From the NCBI GenBank assembly GCA_034406715.1, contig CP137868.1:930001-994000 (forward strand): a stretch of 64,000 bases of DNA. The letters are read 5' to 3'. Shown in pieces: positions 9,523 to 21,206 of the stretch; within the stretch, counting starts at the first letter, position 1, and the number at the start of each line of letters is the position of its first letter. Below the pieces are notes generated by a model that was not told the origin of the DNA, made no database searches, and was given only the letters and a program-made list of their open reading frames with translations. This DNA comes from Rhodotorula mucilaginosa. Its lineage: Eukaryota; Basidiomycota; Microbotryomycetes; Sporidiobolales; Sporidiobolaceae. The translations under genes were made by a program, and so were the position numbers.

Positions 9523-11760
9523 CTAGAGCTTCGATCCCGTGTGGCTGTTCTTGGTGAGCTCCTCCTCGCGCTTCTGCACCCGCGCGTACTTCTCGCGCAC
9601 GGCCGGGACGCGCTTGAGCTCGGTACGGCCGAGCTGGTCGAGGTGGACCTCGTCCGGACCCTGCATTCAAGCCGCACGGGAGGATCAGCAACGGACTGCG
9701 GCAAGCGTAGATAGATAAGGGGCACACTACTCACGTCGGCGTAGCGGAGAGTGCGGACACCGGCCCACATGGAGGCGAGCGGCTGGTCCTCTGTTGGTTC
9801 CGAGGACGGTCAGCATCCGGGTTCATTTCTGATGCGCCTTGCACATGCGCTGAGAGAACGGTTCAATAGAAACGTACGGCAGATACCCTCGGCGCCGTGG
9901 AGCTGCATTGCCCGGTCGATGATGCGGAGGACCGTCGACGGAACGAGCGCCTGCAGGTCGTCACCGACGAAATCGTCAGCATTTGCTATACTCGTGCGGT
10001 GCCCAGACGACTGCACGCAGAGACTCGAGGAGGAGGACAAAAATAAGGACTGACCTTGGCCATACCGATCTCCCTGAGGGCGCCCTTGGCGCGCTCCGGG
10101 TGCTTGTCGACGACGAGCGCCGCCGCGAGGACGAGCAACCTCGACTGGTCGATCTCGATCCGGCTCTCGGCGAGGTCACTGACGACCTTGCCGTGCTGGA
10201 ACAGCGACTTGCCAAAGGTCTTTTTGCGCTCGTCCGTCGCGCGCAACAGGGCGAGGTCGAGCGACCGGGACGCGAGGCCGAGCGAACGCATGCAGTGGTG
10301 CAAGCGACCGGGACCGAGACGACCCTGGATGATCTCGAAGCCGCGGCCCCAGCCGAGGACGAGGTTCGAAGCCGGCACGCGGACGTTCTCGTACTTGACC
10401 TCGTAGTGACCTTCCGGCGCGTCGTCGTAGCCAAACACGGACATGGGGCGGACGAGCTTGACACCCGGAGTGTTGCTCGGGACGAGGACGATACTCTGCT
10501 GGTGGTACTTGTCGGCCTTCGGGTCCCTGTGATTGCCAGCACGGTCAGTTTCCGCCGTCATTCGAGCGCGCGGCGCGCAGCGCCGTCCGAAGATGAAAAG
10601 GGATTGCCGAGACTGACGATTTGCCCATGACAATGTGGATCTCATTCCGGGGGTCGCCGGCACCCGAGATCCACCACTTGTGACCGTTGACGACAATCTC
10701 GTTGGTCTTTTCGTCGAGGACGATCGAAGTCCGGATGTTGGTGGCGCTGTTCGGGGCACGAGTGGGAATCAGTACCTTTCGTTCCGAGGTGGCTTCTGAG
10801 AATACCGCTGATACCGACGGCTGTGCGCCGCCAATTGGTTACGCACAGCGCGTGTGATCAGTCTACACAGGAAAAGGAGGAGCAGGTGTAACGTACTCGG
10901 AACTGGCGATGCCAAACTCGGTCATGGCGAAACTGGAGCGGATCTTGCCCTCGATGAGGGGCTTGAGCCAGCGCTCCTTCTGCTCGGCGTTGCCGTAACG
11001 GGCAAGAACCTCTGTGTGCATGCGTAGAACGATAGAGAGAGAGATGGAGAGAGACAATTTCGTACGGCGAGGTGGAGAAAGAAAAGGTCAGAAAAAGTGC
11101 GAAAACACGCCCTCGGATGCGGGAGTCAGCGGCCCCTGAAAAGGAGACACGTACCCATGTTGCCCGTGTCGGGAGCGGACGAGTTGGTGGCTTCGGGCGC
11201 GATGCGAATGGCGTGGCCCATGATTTCGGCCATGACGGCGTACTCGAGGTTGGTCAAGCCGGCGGTCATTTCGGGGTACTGGACCTTGTTGGCCCAGAGC
11301 ATCCAGAGCCCTTGCTTCTTGGCCTTGACCTTGAGCTCCTCGATGATCTTGGGGTACGACTTCCAGCGCAGTTTCGGGTCGGTCGAGACCTGCTCGTGGA
11401 AGAGCTTCTCGGCGGGCATGCACTCGTTCTGCGGGCGGGCGATAGGATAGTCGTCAGCATGCGCTCTACTGTGACTTCTGCGGAACGGCTGCCGATCCCG
11501 AGAGAGTAGTCCGGGAGAGCGAGTAGCCGGACACGAGACGAGTGGGGACGATGGGGAAGCGGGCGGGCGACTGACCTCGACAAAGTCGATGAGCTTTGCG
11601 AGGACGTCCTTGGCATAGTCGGAGAAGTGCGGGTTGACGAAAGCCCAGGCGCTGTATGCGTGTGGTAGAGGGGTCCAGGTCAGTTGGGTGGGGTTCACTC
11701 GGGGGAGGGATGGACTTGCGCTTGTCCGATGTAGGCGACCACGGGGTGCGAGTTGTCCAT
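9523..11760 (-). CDS. peroxisomal acyl-CoA dehydrogenase (ACAD10/11-like domain)
   Basis: Nine exons (11760-11720, 11651-11576, 11428-11155, 11011-10897, 10746-10618, 10526-10055, 9950-9878, 9790-9735, 9660-9523) encode 457 residues. The FAD-dependent enzyme introduces a 2,3-double bond into acyl-CoA. Motifs are [19 protein letters not shown], the [10 protein letters not shown] strand, [20 protein letters not shown], and near the C-terminus [20 protein letters not shown] and RTLRYADGPDEVHL. It ends HTGSKL, a canonical PTS1, so a peroxisomal location is predicted. In this yeast group fatty acid oxidation can involve both peroxisomal and mitochondrial dehydrogenases. The protein corresponds to the dehydrogenase half of ACAD10/11 without the kinase-like half. 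The first intron has a GC donor (GCAAGT), needed to keep frame from [13 protein letters not shown] into AWAFVNPHF. Confidence 0.93.
11652..11719 (-). other. GC-AG intron (donor GCAAGT)
   Basis: Intron 1 of the acyl-CoA dehydrogenase. The donor reads GCAAGT from 11719 and the acceptor ACAG ends at 11652, 68 bp. The only nearby GT donor (GTCCAT) would shift the frame, while the GC donor makes the total coding length a multiple of three. Confidence 0.7.
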
Positions 11761-12012
11761 CTCTGTGTTTCAGGTGAGGGAAGGTGTCAAGAAGAGCGTA
11801 AGAACTCTTTGCAGCGAGAGAAGGAGGAGCAAGGAAATTCCCCACCGTTGAGCCGAGCGCGTTCGTCCGGCCACTTTGGGGGCCGATTCCGCCGCCTAAA
11901 CTCCGCCAATCTCCTTCCCGCCCTCTCGGACCTTCGCTCGATCAGGCATACGCGGATCGTCCGCCTGCCACCACCCTCGCATCAACTCACGCTGGCAGCT
12001 TCTCAGCGCAGG

Positions 12013-12939
12013 CTGACCCGCAACGACTTTGACCTCGCCGCAACTCGCCTCCTCGCGGCACATCGCCATCAACAGCTAGAAGACACCTCGCTCGAGCATG
12101 CCTCGCTAGAGCAGAGGCGCTACCCGCTCGCGACAGGCTGGCAATGGCATGTCGTATCCGGCTCCAGGGTATGGATGTCGCGACAATCGAGGACGTTGCG
12201 TCGGCCCCCGCTGATCTCGTTCTTTCACCCGCAGTGGACTTCCGGAATCGGTCACCTGCGCCAACGCGACTTTGGCGTCAAGCTTCTGCGACCGCGCAAG
12301 GGTCCGTTCGCTGCCGAGCAGGACGACCCGCTGCCGCCGACTGACGGTTCGCCAGACGACGACTCGAGTGCGCTGGATCCGAACGCGCTCGCAGAGTCCG
12401 ATGCTGCCGAAATTTGCAACGTTCGCCTCTCGATCTGCTACTCCCCGAGCTATGGCGTCCCCGTCCTCTGGCTCGAAGCCCACAAACGCGGTCCGCCTGT
12501 TTCCCCTTCGCGCCTCTCCGCGTTTCCAGTCGGGCACTGAGGAATCGCCGCTGACGTCCGAACGCACGATCCGCTCACAGATGGCGCTCCTCTTAGTCTG
12601 ACCGAGATCATGCAGTCCAGCGCCTTTATCGATGGCCGACTGGGCGGGGCGGGGTTCACTCCGGAGGAGCAGGTCGCCGCCGACGAGAACGACTGCGTGA
12701 CTACAGCTCCCGTCCTGCTCTCCCGTGCCGACCATCCCGCGACCGGACAATTCTGCTGGTTCTTGCACCCGTGTGAGACCGAGACGATGGTGAACGAGAT
12801 CCTCAATGCGTCGCAAGAGGAGGCTGCTGCTGCTCCGGCAGAAAGGGCACAGCCGGGTGGTGACTCTTCGACTTGGGCTTTGAAATGGCTCGAGGCGTGG
12901 TTGATGGTTGTGGGAGGTACGGTGGATCTTCAACCGTAG
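12013..12939 (+). CDS. ATG10: autophagy E2-like enzyme Atg10 (5' end unresolved)
   Basis: Supported coding blocks are about 12013-12168, 12235-12490 and 12581-12939. Atg10 conjugates Atg12 to Atg5. The first block begins LTRNDFDLAATRLLAAH and reaches GWQWHVVSGSR. The next has the acidic linker and the family signature ICYSPSYGVPVLWLEAH, then DGAPLSLTEIM across the second intron. The third contains ADHPATGQFCWFLHPCETE with the catalytic Cys in HPC. The second intron uses a weak GTCCGC donor but gives the canonical DGAPLSL join. No in-frame ATG exists between 11761 and 12012; the nearest in-frame ATGs (11656 and 11710) lie antisense to the first exons of the neighbouring dehydrogenase. The true start may be a near-cognate CTG, an overlapping ATG or an exon I cannot see. 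It shares an upstream space of about 250 bp with the divergent dehydrogenase and lies only 167 bp before STE11. Confidence 0.85.
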
Positions 12940-13106
12940 AGAGTGAATATAGAGCGACTTTGTCATTAATTCTCTCGGACTTTGGACGGACTCCGGAGGA
13001 CAAAGTCGCTGCCCCGCGTCGAGGCGCGGTTCGCTCCAATCATCGCTTTGAAGCAGCTGGTCCCGCAGGCCCGGGCACTGAAACGAAGAGGGGCAGGCAA
13101 CGCAAA

Positions 13107-16100
13107 ATGGCCAGCCTGGCTACGCCTGCCGTCGCCGGTCGCGGTTCAGGAGGAGGAGGAGGCGGAGGAGGATCGCCGTCACCGCCTTCGCCCGAGTCTC
13201 TGCCCGAGTTGTCGTTGCAGCAGCAGTCGATCTCGCTCAACGGGAGAGGGATCGATCTCCCCGTCAGGCCAGGGACCGCCCTCGGCTCGAGCCACTTTGC
13301 GTCGCCGCCCAATTCGGCCACGACGAGGGCACCCGCTGCGACTGCCATCGACTATGCTAGCTTGCCCCGCTGGGACGACGCACAAGTCGCGACCTGGCTC
13401 GCGAACGCGTTGCCGACCCTCGCCAGCAAGCACGACTATGCCGCGACGTTTGCTGAGAACGACATTCGCGGCAGCGTCCTCCTCGAAGTCGACCAGACGG
13501 CGCTCAAAGAGATGGGAGTCAAGAGCGTCGGCGATAGGGTCAAGATCTGCGTCGCAGTGAGGGCACTCCGAGCCAAGTACAACTCGGCGTCGACCGCCGC
13601 CGCCGCCGGAGCAGGGACCGGTCTCGCGAGACGGCCGAGCACGCTCGGTCGGATGGCGCCCTCTCCGCTGCAATCCCGCCTCCCTTACAGTCCCGGCTCG
13701 GTCCCATCGTCAGCATCGTCACCTCTCTCGGCGACCGTCCCGCAACCGAGCATCTCGAGCCTTCGACCCGGTTCGACCTCGTTGTCCTACTCTGCGCGCA
13801 ACATCTCGGTCGGCAACCGCATCCCGCCACCTTTACATCTCGCGCAGTCCAACGTCATGTCCGGAGCGGCGATGACTACCCACGCAACCAACGGCGGCGG
13901 TGGTGCGGTGGCGGCGGCGCACCAGCTCTCGCCCCCGAGTGTGACGACGAGTCCCAAGGGCGCGACGTTCATGACGACCGCCGCGTCTTTGGGCAGCAGC
14001 GGCGAACAGGCGCTCGCGACCAGTCCGTTACGCATGTTGCAGGCGCCCTCGTCAGGCGGGGTTTCACATTCCGCTCCCGGTCGCGTTCCGCCCACCCCGA
14101 CCACGACCACGACCTTGCCGAGTCCGTCCCGAGCCGCCGCTCACCTCGAGACTTCACCGATCCTCGCGCAAGCCCCACAGCAGTATCAGAACCAAGGCTT
14201 GACGACCTCGCTCTCGGCATCGTCGCTCGCGAGCCGTCCGCCACAAACTTATGGCAGCGGGCATCGGAAAGCGAGCAGCTCTTCGGTCCCTGCGCCGGTC
14301 AGTGGGGGAGGAGGAGCTGCTGCAGCGACGACGAACGCGAGGCCGCCCTTTGCAGGGCAAGCTGTCTCGTATGCGGGGCATCCGTACGCAACTTCGGCGA
14401 CTTCGTCGGCTGCGAGCACGGCGACGGCCTCGTCGTTTGCCTCGGCCGGATCGACAATCTCCAGCGCCTCCACCACCACTTCGAGCCTCTTACCCTCGGC
14501 GCTCCCCGCGCTCCCACCTCGATTCGCCAGCGCACCCGCCCTCCCAGTCTCGTCGAGTCCCGCCTCGACCTCGATCGCCACGACGAACGCCAACACGCCC
14601 CTCTCGAACCTGGACGTGATGCGGAAAGCGGTCAAGTTCACTTCGGCGGACGGGGTCACGACCCGCGTTCTTGCCGTCGCGGATGCTCGAGATGGGAGGG
14701 AGGTGCTCGCTCGCGTGATGAAGAAATTTGGAGGGCGCGATGGCGAGGACTTGGATGGTTGGGGAGTCTGGACGACTGAAGTGACTGGCGCAGGTACGGA
14801 GCGATTACTCCCTGTCTGCAATTTGTAAAGCAGGCGCGAAAGCTGACAGTCCCCATCGTGAACAGCCCGACTATTGACGGAGCACGAGTTGTTCCAGATT
14901 TGCCAGAACGCGGCGGCTCCGGAGCGTACGCGCGGCCTCATCGTGCGTCGGCATCACACGCAGCAGAGCAGTCAGTCGACATCGCCACCCGCGACGCACG
15001 CGCCCACGTTCTCCTCGACGCCGACTTCTCCAGCCCAGTCACTCGCTTCTTCCTTTTCGCCGTCGGCATTCATTCACAAGCGCGGCCGAAAGCTGCAGTG
15101 GGTCTTTGGAGACTCGGGCGCCGCAGCGGCTGCGAGCGACGTCCCCGGCGGACGCGCAGGACCGGCCGCTTCGGCATCATCGACGACGAGTCCGACCAGC
15201 CCGCAATATCTCCTCGGCGCGGATCTACCACGCATCGGAGGCGTCGAGCCGGCGAGTCCGACGACGAGCGCAGACGGCGAGGAGGACGGCACCGTCCTGG
15301 TCGCGGTGCCTTCGGCCGCAGCCGACGAACAGAACGGTCGAGCCCGGACGACCAAGCTCAATCGCGCGAGTACCGTCAGTATCATGTCGGGGCTCGAGGC
15401 TCCCGACTGGGCTCGGAACTACTACGCGGGCGGTGAACGCGCTCTCGATTCGTCGACTTCCTCGTCCTCGGCGGCAGCGGCGGCGGCAGCGGCAGCAGCA
15501 AAGGGGGCGATGCCCCCAAACACGGCTCAGGCAGCCTCTATAGCAGACACGCCTTTATATCAGCGCAATCAAAACTACAAGCCGCCGCAAAGGACTAGTT
15601 CGCGTCGAGCGGTTCCTCCCCCGCCACCGCCGCCGCCGCCATCGGCTTCGCAATCCGCCGCACCGCTGCCGTCCCCCCCGAGACAAGCGCCGGACGCGAC
15701 TCCTCCTGCGCCAGAAGAGCGGCAAGGGCTATTGCCCGAGTCGACGCGCAAGTTGCGCAACTTTTTCGGCCAGCGTCCTCCCTCCGAACTCATCACGACT
15801 CACCTCACCGAGTTCTTCCCGCTCGGTCTGCGCGGCCATGGAGGGATCGACAAGGTCGACCGCAAGTTGCTCAGCAAACAAGTCCGCGCGAGCATCCGGC
15901 GCAGCATGTCTGCCGCGACGGGCGGGGCGCTCGTCCCGCCGGGCGCCGGTCCTCCGGGTCGGAGGTCTTCGACAGCGAGTACCGCGAGTAGGGCGAGCAG
16001 GACGAGCTCGATGCGACCGCGCGTATCGGGTAGCAGTCTCGAACCGTTCCCGATGACGTCGTCGCCCGTCTCGAAGGGCGAAACCTCCTGGGAGCATCAA

Positions 16101-18007
16101 CCCGAGGCGAAGCCGCACGCCTCCGCAGGAGAGAGTACCTCGATGAGCCGCTTCAGTGGGTCTTCCAACGGGTCTGCCTCGGAGCTCCTCCTCAACTCGT
16201 CGTCGTCGTCGTCCGTGCGCGGCGGCCGGTCGCCGCGCAGCTCGAGCGGCAGCGTGTTGGATCCGCCGGACGAGTCGGCGGAAGATGCCAACGAGGTCGG
16301 GGGTTTGCAGCTCAAAGTCCCGCCACGGGTGACAGACTCGCCCGAGTCGACTGCCATGATGGCGTTGCCCTCTTCGTCGTCGTCCACTGGCGATACGACC
16401 ACGTCGACTGGAGGAGGCGACTATGCCGAAACTCGGTCTCTAGCCTCGTCGCTCTCGCCCTCCTACCTAGATCCGCACGGTCTGAACAGCAACCGACTCT
16501 CTCGTCGTATGTCTCGCATGTCGGGTTCCTCGCGACTGAGCGCGGGAGCGCAGAGCTTGTGGGAGCGTCGGAGCCGGGACAGCGACGTCGCCAGCGTCAT
16601 CACGGTCGACGAAGTGACGGCGGAACTCGAGACTCGGAGGGCCAGCGGAGTCAGTTGGCGAGCTTCGGACAGCGATGAAGACGAAGACGATGAGGGTCGG
16701 GAAGATGGACTCGTCCAAGTCGACCCTGCTGAAGACGACGAGATCGAAAGCGACTTTGATGATGACATGAGCGACGACGACGAATTCGAAACAGACGACA
16801 TTGATGAAGAACCCGGGACGGCCAAGCCTGAAGGTGAGTCACTGGCGGTACTGACTGGCCGGACCGGTTCACCATTCTGACGAGACGTTTTCTCCCGACA
16901 GCAAAAGGCATGAAGTGGATCAAGGGCGCTTTGATCGGTGCCGGATCTTTCGGCTCTGTATTCCTCGGCATGAACCCGATGACCGGTTCCCTCATGGCCG
17001 TCAAACAAGTCGAGCTTCCGACGGGCAACTCGCACAACGAGGAGCGCAAGAAGGGCATGCTCGACGCCCTCGAACGCGAGATCGAGCTTCTCAAGGTCCT
17101 GCAGCATGACAGTGAGCGCGTGCTACCCGCATCTCTCGCTCGAACGTGCGCGCTGACTCTCGTGGGACCTGCAGACATCGTGCAATACCTCGACTCGTCG
17201 ACGGACGACAAACATCTCAACATTTTCCTCGAATACGTACCCGGTGGATCGGTCGCAGCACTGTTGCAGAACTATGGTGCATTCGAAGAAGCACTCGTCA
17301 GCAAGTTTGTCCGACAAATCCTCACGGGTCTCGAGTACCTCCACGAGCGCGAGATTATCCATCGCGACATCAAGGGCGCCAACATCCTCGTCGACAACAA
17401 GGGCAACATCAAGATCTCGGACTTTGGTATCTCCAAGAAGGTCGAAGACAGTGAGCTGTTCTTCAGGCACTTTCTGTTGCAGGGAGAGACGCTGACCACG
17501 AATGCACACTGTGAACGCAGATCTCTTGACCGGCGCAAAGGTGCATCGACCATCCTTGCAGGGTTCAGTCTACTGGATGGCTCCCGAAGTGGTCAAGCAA
17601 ACCGCGTACACCAGCAAAGCCGACATCTGGTCCCTCGGCTGCCTCGTCGTCGAGATGCTCACCGGCGCACATCCGTGGGCGAACCTGACCCAGATGCAGG
17701 CCATCTTCAGGGTGAGCCGAGCACGACAGCGTTCTTTCCGCTCCGTGTTCCGTCGACTGACTCTGTCTCTACGCTGCAGATCGGTTCATCGAGCCGCCCG
17801 ACTGTTCCAGACGACATTTCGGCAGAAGCGAACGACTTTCTCGACCAGACTTTCGAGATCGAGCACGAGGACCGTCCGGCTGCGACCGAGCTCTTGCAGC
17901 ACGCGTTCATTCGAGAAGGAGACGCATGGACGGGCGCGCAACAGACTCCGACGCGCGCGACGTTCAGCCAAGGCGCACCAACGCCTGGTCGTCTCGTCAA
18001 GGCATGA
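13107..18007 (+). CDS. STE11: MAPKKK of the Ste11/Byr2/Ubc4 type
   Basis: Exons 13107-14793, 14866-16833, 16902-17111, 17175-17450, 17521-17711 and 17780-18007 encode 1,519 residues. This is the MAP kinase kinase kinase of the pheromone/filamentation cascade, expected to activate a Ste7-type MAPKK. A SAM domain covers residues ~85-155 ([18 protein letters not shown]). A Ras-association-type domain covers ~503-590, interrupted by the first intron. A long Ser/Pro/Thr-rich linker carries a conserved Ste11 block at ~855-905 ([20 protein letters not shown]). The kinase domain occupies ~1220-1490: GAGSFG glycine loop, AVK lysine, [11 protein letters not shown], and WMAPEVV. SAM plus RA in one polypeptide matches basidiomycete Ubc4/Kpp4. 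Start at 13107 was chosen because earlier in-frame ATGs overlap ATG10. All catalytic residues are present. Confidence 0.96.
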
Positions 18008-19203
18008 AAACCTTGCATCTCCGCCTCTCAGCCGTTCGTTTCGCCTAAGTTAGACTTGCAATCGCAGGTTGATTGTATCGATTCTTTTCCCGGTGTATAT
18101 TCGCGGTGTGGGCTTTCTCACGTCGACTGGCCGGGTCGTCTCGTCTTGCTCGATCTCTGCCGACCTCTCGCCGTCTGCGAGTACGTCTGCGAATCCGCAG
18201 CCGGAACATGACGTGAGCCGTTGCAAGTCCGATCTGTACGATTGGCGATTGCGGAACCGTGTACCGTAAGCGAGGACGATGGGCATCGTCCGCAAGAAGG
18301 ACGACGACATGTGCAAGCTGCAATCGAGCCTTGCGCGCTCGCCTTCCGAGTATCGGTCGGCGTCCAGTCCGACTGCGGTTTCCGATCCGGATTCCGATCT
18401 GGCCCCTTACAACGAATCGAAGCAATTCTATAGCGAGTGGCTTACCACGGTTGTATGCATACGCTTACAGGCTTCAGGAGATCGGACTCGCCGTACTGTG
18501 AGTGAATGCGCCGCAAAGGGAGCGAAACTGTCGTTGGCCTTCTTAACGGAAGGGCGCTGCATCGATGGAGCTTCCGCTAGGGTGCAAGGCCGTATAGATA
18601 CACGAATATTGAGCACGAGATGGATGCAGCTGTCGGAGTGTCCAGTAGGGTGGAAGCCAGCTTTCTGTCCAGCCGAACCGCTGCGATTCCCGCGTTCTTC
18701 AAGCTATGTCGCTTTTTCAAAGTCGTCACATTTCGCGTAGGCTTCGGACGCAAAAAATATCCAGCTTGGGCCATCTGAAAGTAGCTATGGATATATTGCT
18801 GCTATACTACGCACTCGTGCGAGCTTGAAAGAGCGACCGGACATGCCGACATGGTAAATGGCTCATCAGTAATGCCACCTTGATTGCAGTTAATCGAGGC
18901 GGCAAAATGAAATCGAGAGTTTCGAACGACGAGATGACGATTCCGCTTGCCATCGAAGTGGGGCGGAGTACGTTCGTTCGCATCGGCGGCTTCTTTGACC
19001 TCACTCTTCGCGGACCGAGTGCTCGATGGCTGATGTCCACCGGCAAGGGGGCCATCTGACGACGTCGCTGGGCTGACAGCATCGACCCGCACGACTATAA
19101 AAGCCGCCCGGTACAGCTTTCGTGGCTCTCTCTTCTCTTCACTTCACTCCGCCTCACTCGCTCTCATCCCCAACACTCTACCAACACCCAAACAACTTCA
19201 ACA
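18008..19203. other. intergenic region; STE11 3' flank and stress-gene promoter
   Basis: About 1.2 kb. The 3' half holds the promoter of the small stress protein, with a TATA box and AGGGG elements. A 153-codon frame (18279-18740, plus strand) starts MGIVRKKDDDMCKLQSSLAR but shows no recognisable family and turns compositionally noisy after ~60 residues; I leave it unannotated. No RNA gene seen. Confidence 0.5.
19046..19103 (+). promoter_or_regulatory. TATA box and stress-element-like AGGGG upstream of the KGG-type stress gene
   Basis: A clear TATAAAAG lies at 19096-19103, about 100 bp before the ATG, and an AGGGG pentamer (STRE core) lies at 19046-19050. The leader after the TATA box is a CT/CA-rich stretch typical of highly expressed yeast genes. 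Functional role is inferred. Confidence 0.55.
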
Positions 19204-19581
19204 ATGGCTTCCGAGGGCAAGACTTTCTCCAACGACCACGAGTTCGCTTCGGAGCAGGGCCAGAAGGGTGGCGCTACCCAGCCGGAGGAGGTTTACAAGC
19301 GTGAGTCTCGCACGATGTCGCTTGAACGAGGTTGGATACTCGTCACTGACGTCTTTGTCTTCTCTCTGTAGCTTCGGAGCACGACGGTCTCCGCAAGGAC
19401 GGTCAGCCGGACAAGCGCATGTCGTCGGAGCACGGCAAGTCTTTCTCCTTCCGTCGCCCGTTTCGGCTACCCGTGTCGCTGACTGTACTCCTTCTACCCC
19501 ACAGGCTTTGGCGGTGACCGCGAGAAGGCCTCGGAGATGGGCAAGAAGGGCGGCGCCCAGGGCAACAACGACGAGGAGTAA
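19204..19581 (+). CDS. small hydrophilic Con-10/KGG-type stress protein
   Basis: Exons 19204-19300, 19372-19434 and 19505-19581 encode 78 residues. The sequence is Gly/Lys/Glu/Ser-rich, without hydrophobic core, and has two KGG-containing units (SEQGQKGGATQPEE and SEMGKKGGAQGNNDEE) plus the repeated SSEHGFGGD-like element. This matches the conidiation-specific Con-10 family and the related bacterial GsiB/KGG stress proteins, which accumulate in desiccation or stationary phase; their biochemical role is unsettled. The second intron has a GC donor (GCAAGT); without it the frame does not reach the KGG repeat. A strong TATA box and an AGGGG element upstream fit stress-induced high expression. Confidence 0.88.
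19435..19504 (+). other. GC-AG intron (donor GCAAGT)
   Basis: Intron 2 of the KGG-type stress gene, 70 bp. The donor is GCAAGT at 19435 and the acceptor CACAG ends at 19504. It joins SSEHG to FGGDREK in frame; the GT available one base later in GCAAGTCTT would break the frame. Confidence 0.75.
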
Positions 19582-19802
19582 ATCACCCGCCTCCGTCGAC
19601 CGCGATACATACCCCTAGCGAACGATTCCCTCGCGCTCCCCCCCCCGGCGTGAGCTCTCACCTTGTCTATGTTGTAGTACATGGCGGATAGTGTACCGAA
19701 ACAAAGCAGTTCATATCTTCATCACTGGCATCTGTCTACGGTCGCTGCGAGTGTCTTTTTGCTACGAGCCTGTTGGCGTTATTCATTATGCCACGCTCGC
19801 CA

Positions 19803-20838
19803 TCATTGATTCTTCGGCTCGGCGGATGCCTTGACGCCGTTTTCCGCGACGGGAGCTTTCGGCGTGACCATCTTGAACGTCTCGCGAACGACGGCATACT
19901 GCGAAGAAGAGCAAGCGGTGAGACGGGTGCTGATCACGAAACCCGGAAATCTCGATCGGAAAGGCGACTGACGTTCGGACCGCCGCAACGGGCTACCGGC
20001 TCTGTCTTCTTGATGTCGATCTGGCCGTCCGTGATGACTGATTCGTCGATATGAATGCCGACGACTCGCCCGATGACAATCTGTCGCCAATGCAGGAACA
20101 AGAAGAGTCAGTGAATACTGACCAGCCGCGTACTCGGATCTCGTAAGGTACGGCGCCAAGCACGTACATCCACCGATGCCGTCGGCGAGTTGCCGGGGAG
20201 GCGGAACGTCGAGTGGAACTTGCACTCGAACTGCGGGCAAACAAGGATTCCGCGGTCAGGTCTGGAAAGTCGGGCAAGCTGTTGACGGCAAGTCGCACCT
20301 TGACCGGAGAGCGCTTGACCATGGGACACTTGACAATGTTGCCGTACTGCTTCTCTAACCCTGCCAATTCGAACTCGTCTTCGCCGTACGGAACTTCGGT
20401 CGACGATTTGTTCATCTCTTCGCGCAAGTCGTACGTCGCTGAGGGCGTCCGCCAGCCGGTCAGCGCCAGACAGACATGTCGGCAAGCGACAAGTAGATGC
20501 GAACCCACCGAGAGACCAACAGAACTCCTGTGTTCGCTGAATGTTGACGACGTTGTCCTTGCTGGAACCGTCTTCCTTCAAGTTGGCGGCGAACATGATG
20601 TAGGGAGGGTCGAAAGTTGCGTGCATGAACTGAGAGTACGGTGCAAGGTTGCTCGAGTTGCCATCCTTGTTGAGCGACGAGATCCAGCCACTGTATGGTA
20701 CAAGGGGTCAGCGAGGAAGGGAGTGTTCACGCGTTCGGAAGGGCAACGGAGGGCTCACATTGGTCGCGGGACAACAGTCGACTTGAACGGGTCCTTGGCC
20801 ATGCCATGCGGAGTCACGCCGGGCTCGTAGAAAACCAT
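19803..20838 (-). CDS. flavin reductase-like FMN-binding protein
   Basis: Exons 20838-20759, 20690-20509, 20438-20299, 20230-20168, 20080-19973 and 19898-19803 encode 222 residues. The protein has the split-barrel flavin reductase fold: DPFKSTVVPRPIGWISSLNK at the start of the domain, NLAPYSQFMHATFDPPYIMF, the KDNVVNIQRTQEF helix, then LREEMNKSSTEVPYGEDEFEL and FECKFHSTFRLPG. The last block (IVIGRVVGIHIDESVITDGQ) is the typical final barrel strand. Such proteins bind FMN and reduce flavin or act as small flavoprotein oxidoreductases; the substrate here is unknown. The third exon begins after a GTGGGT donor, giving CWSLATYDLREEM, where most relatives have VVNLAT. No targeting signal is evident. 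Confidence 0.85.
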
Positions 20839-21206
20839 AGCGTCGTCAGGTGCGGTCGTGTGAGGCTGTAGGTCGGAGAAGATGAAGAAGCAGAGCAGCC
20901 GAGAGCCGACGTCGACAGCCGGACGCGAAGGTGTCTAGCAGGAGAGAAGCAAGAGCAAAGAGTCTATAGAGAGCGGGTCAGAGTCACGCTATAGCGTGAG
21001 CAAGTTTCGAGCGAGCGCACGTTCGATCGACCGCGAGATTTCAAATTGCGCTCGACCTCTTCTTGACACGCGCATCTCTTGGCTTCCCGTCGGACGCCGT
21101 CGGCTAGATATCTGCAGGGAAGTGGTCTCTACACGGCATGCAAATCTAACAGCAGCTAGCTACAGGGAGATCAAGGGTCGGAAACAGATACATGAGCAGG
21201 CTGCAC
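20839..21206. other. intergenic region, no feature recognised
   Basis: The gap separates the flavin reductase-like gene's start from the stop of the O-fucosyltransferase-like gene, both on the minus strand. It should hold the promoter of the former. Nothing else seen. Confidence 0.5.

Noticed and set aside
12873-13106. Upstream in-frame start for STE11
   Set aside because: It would overlap the last exon of ATG10 on the same strand; the ATG at 13107 is better placed.
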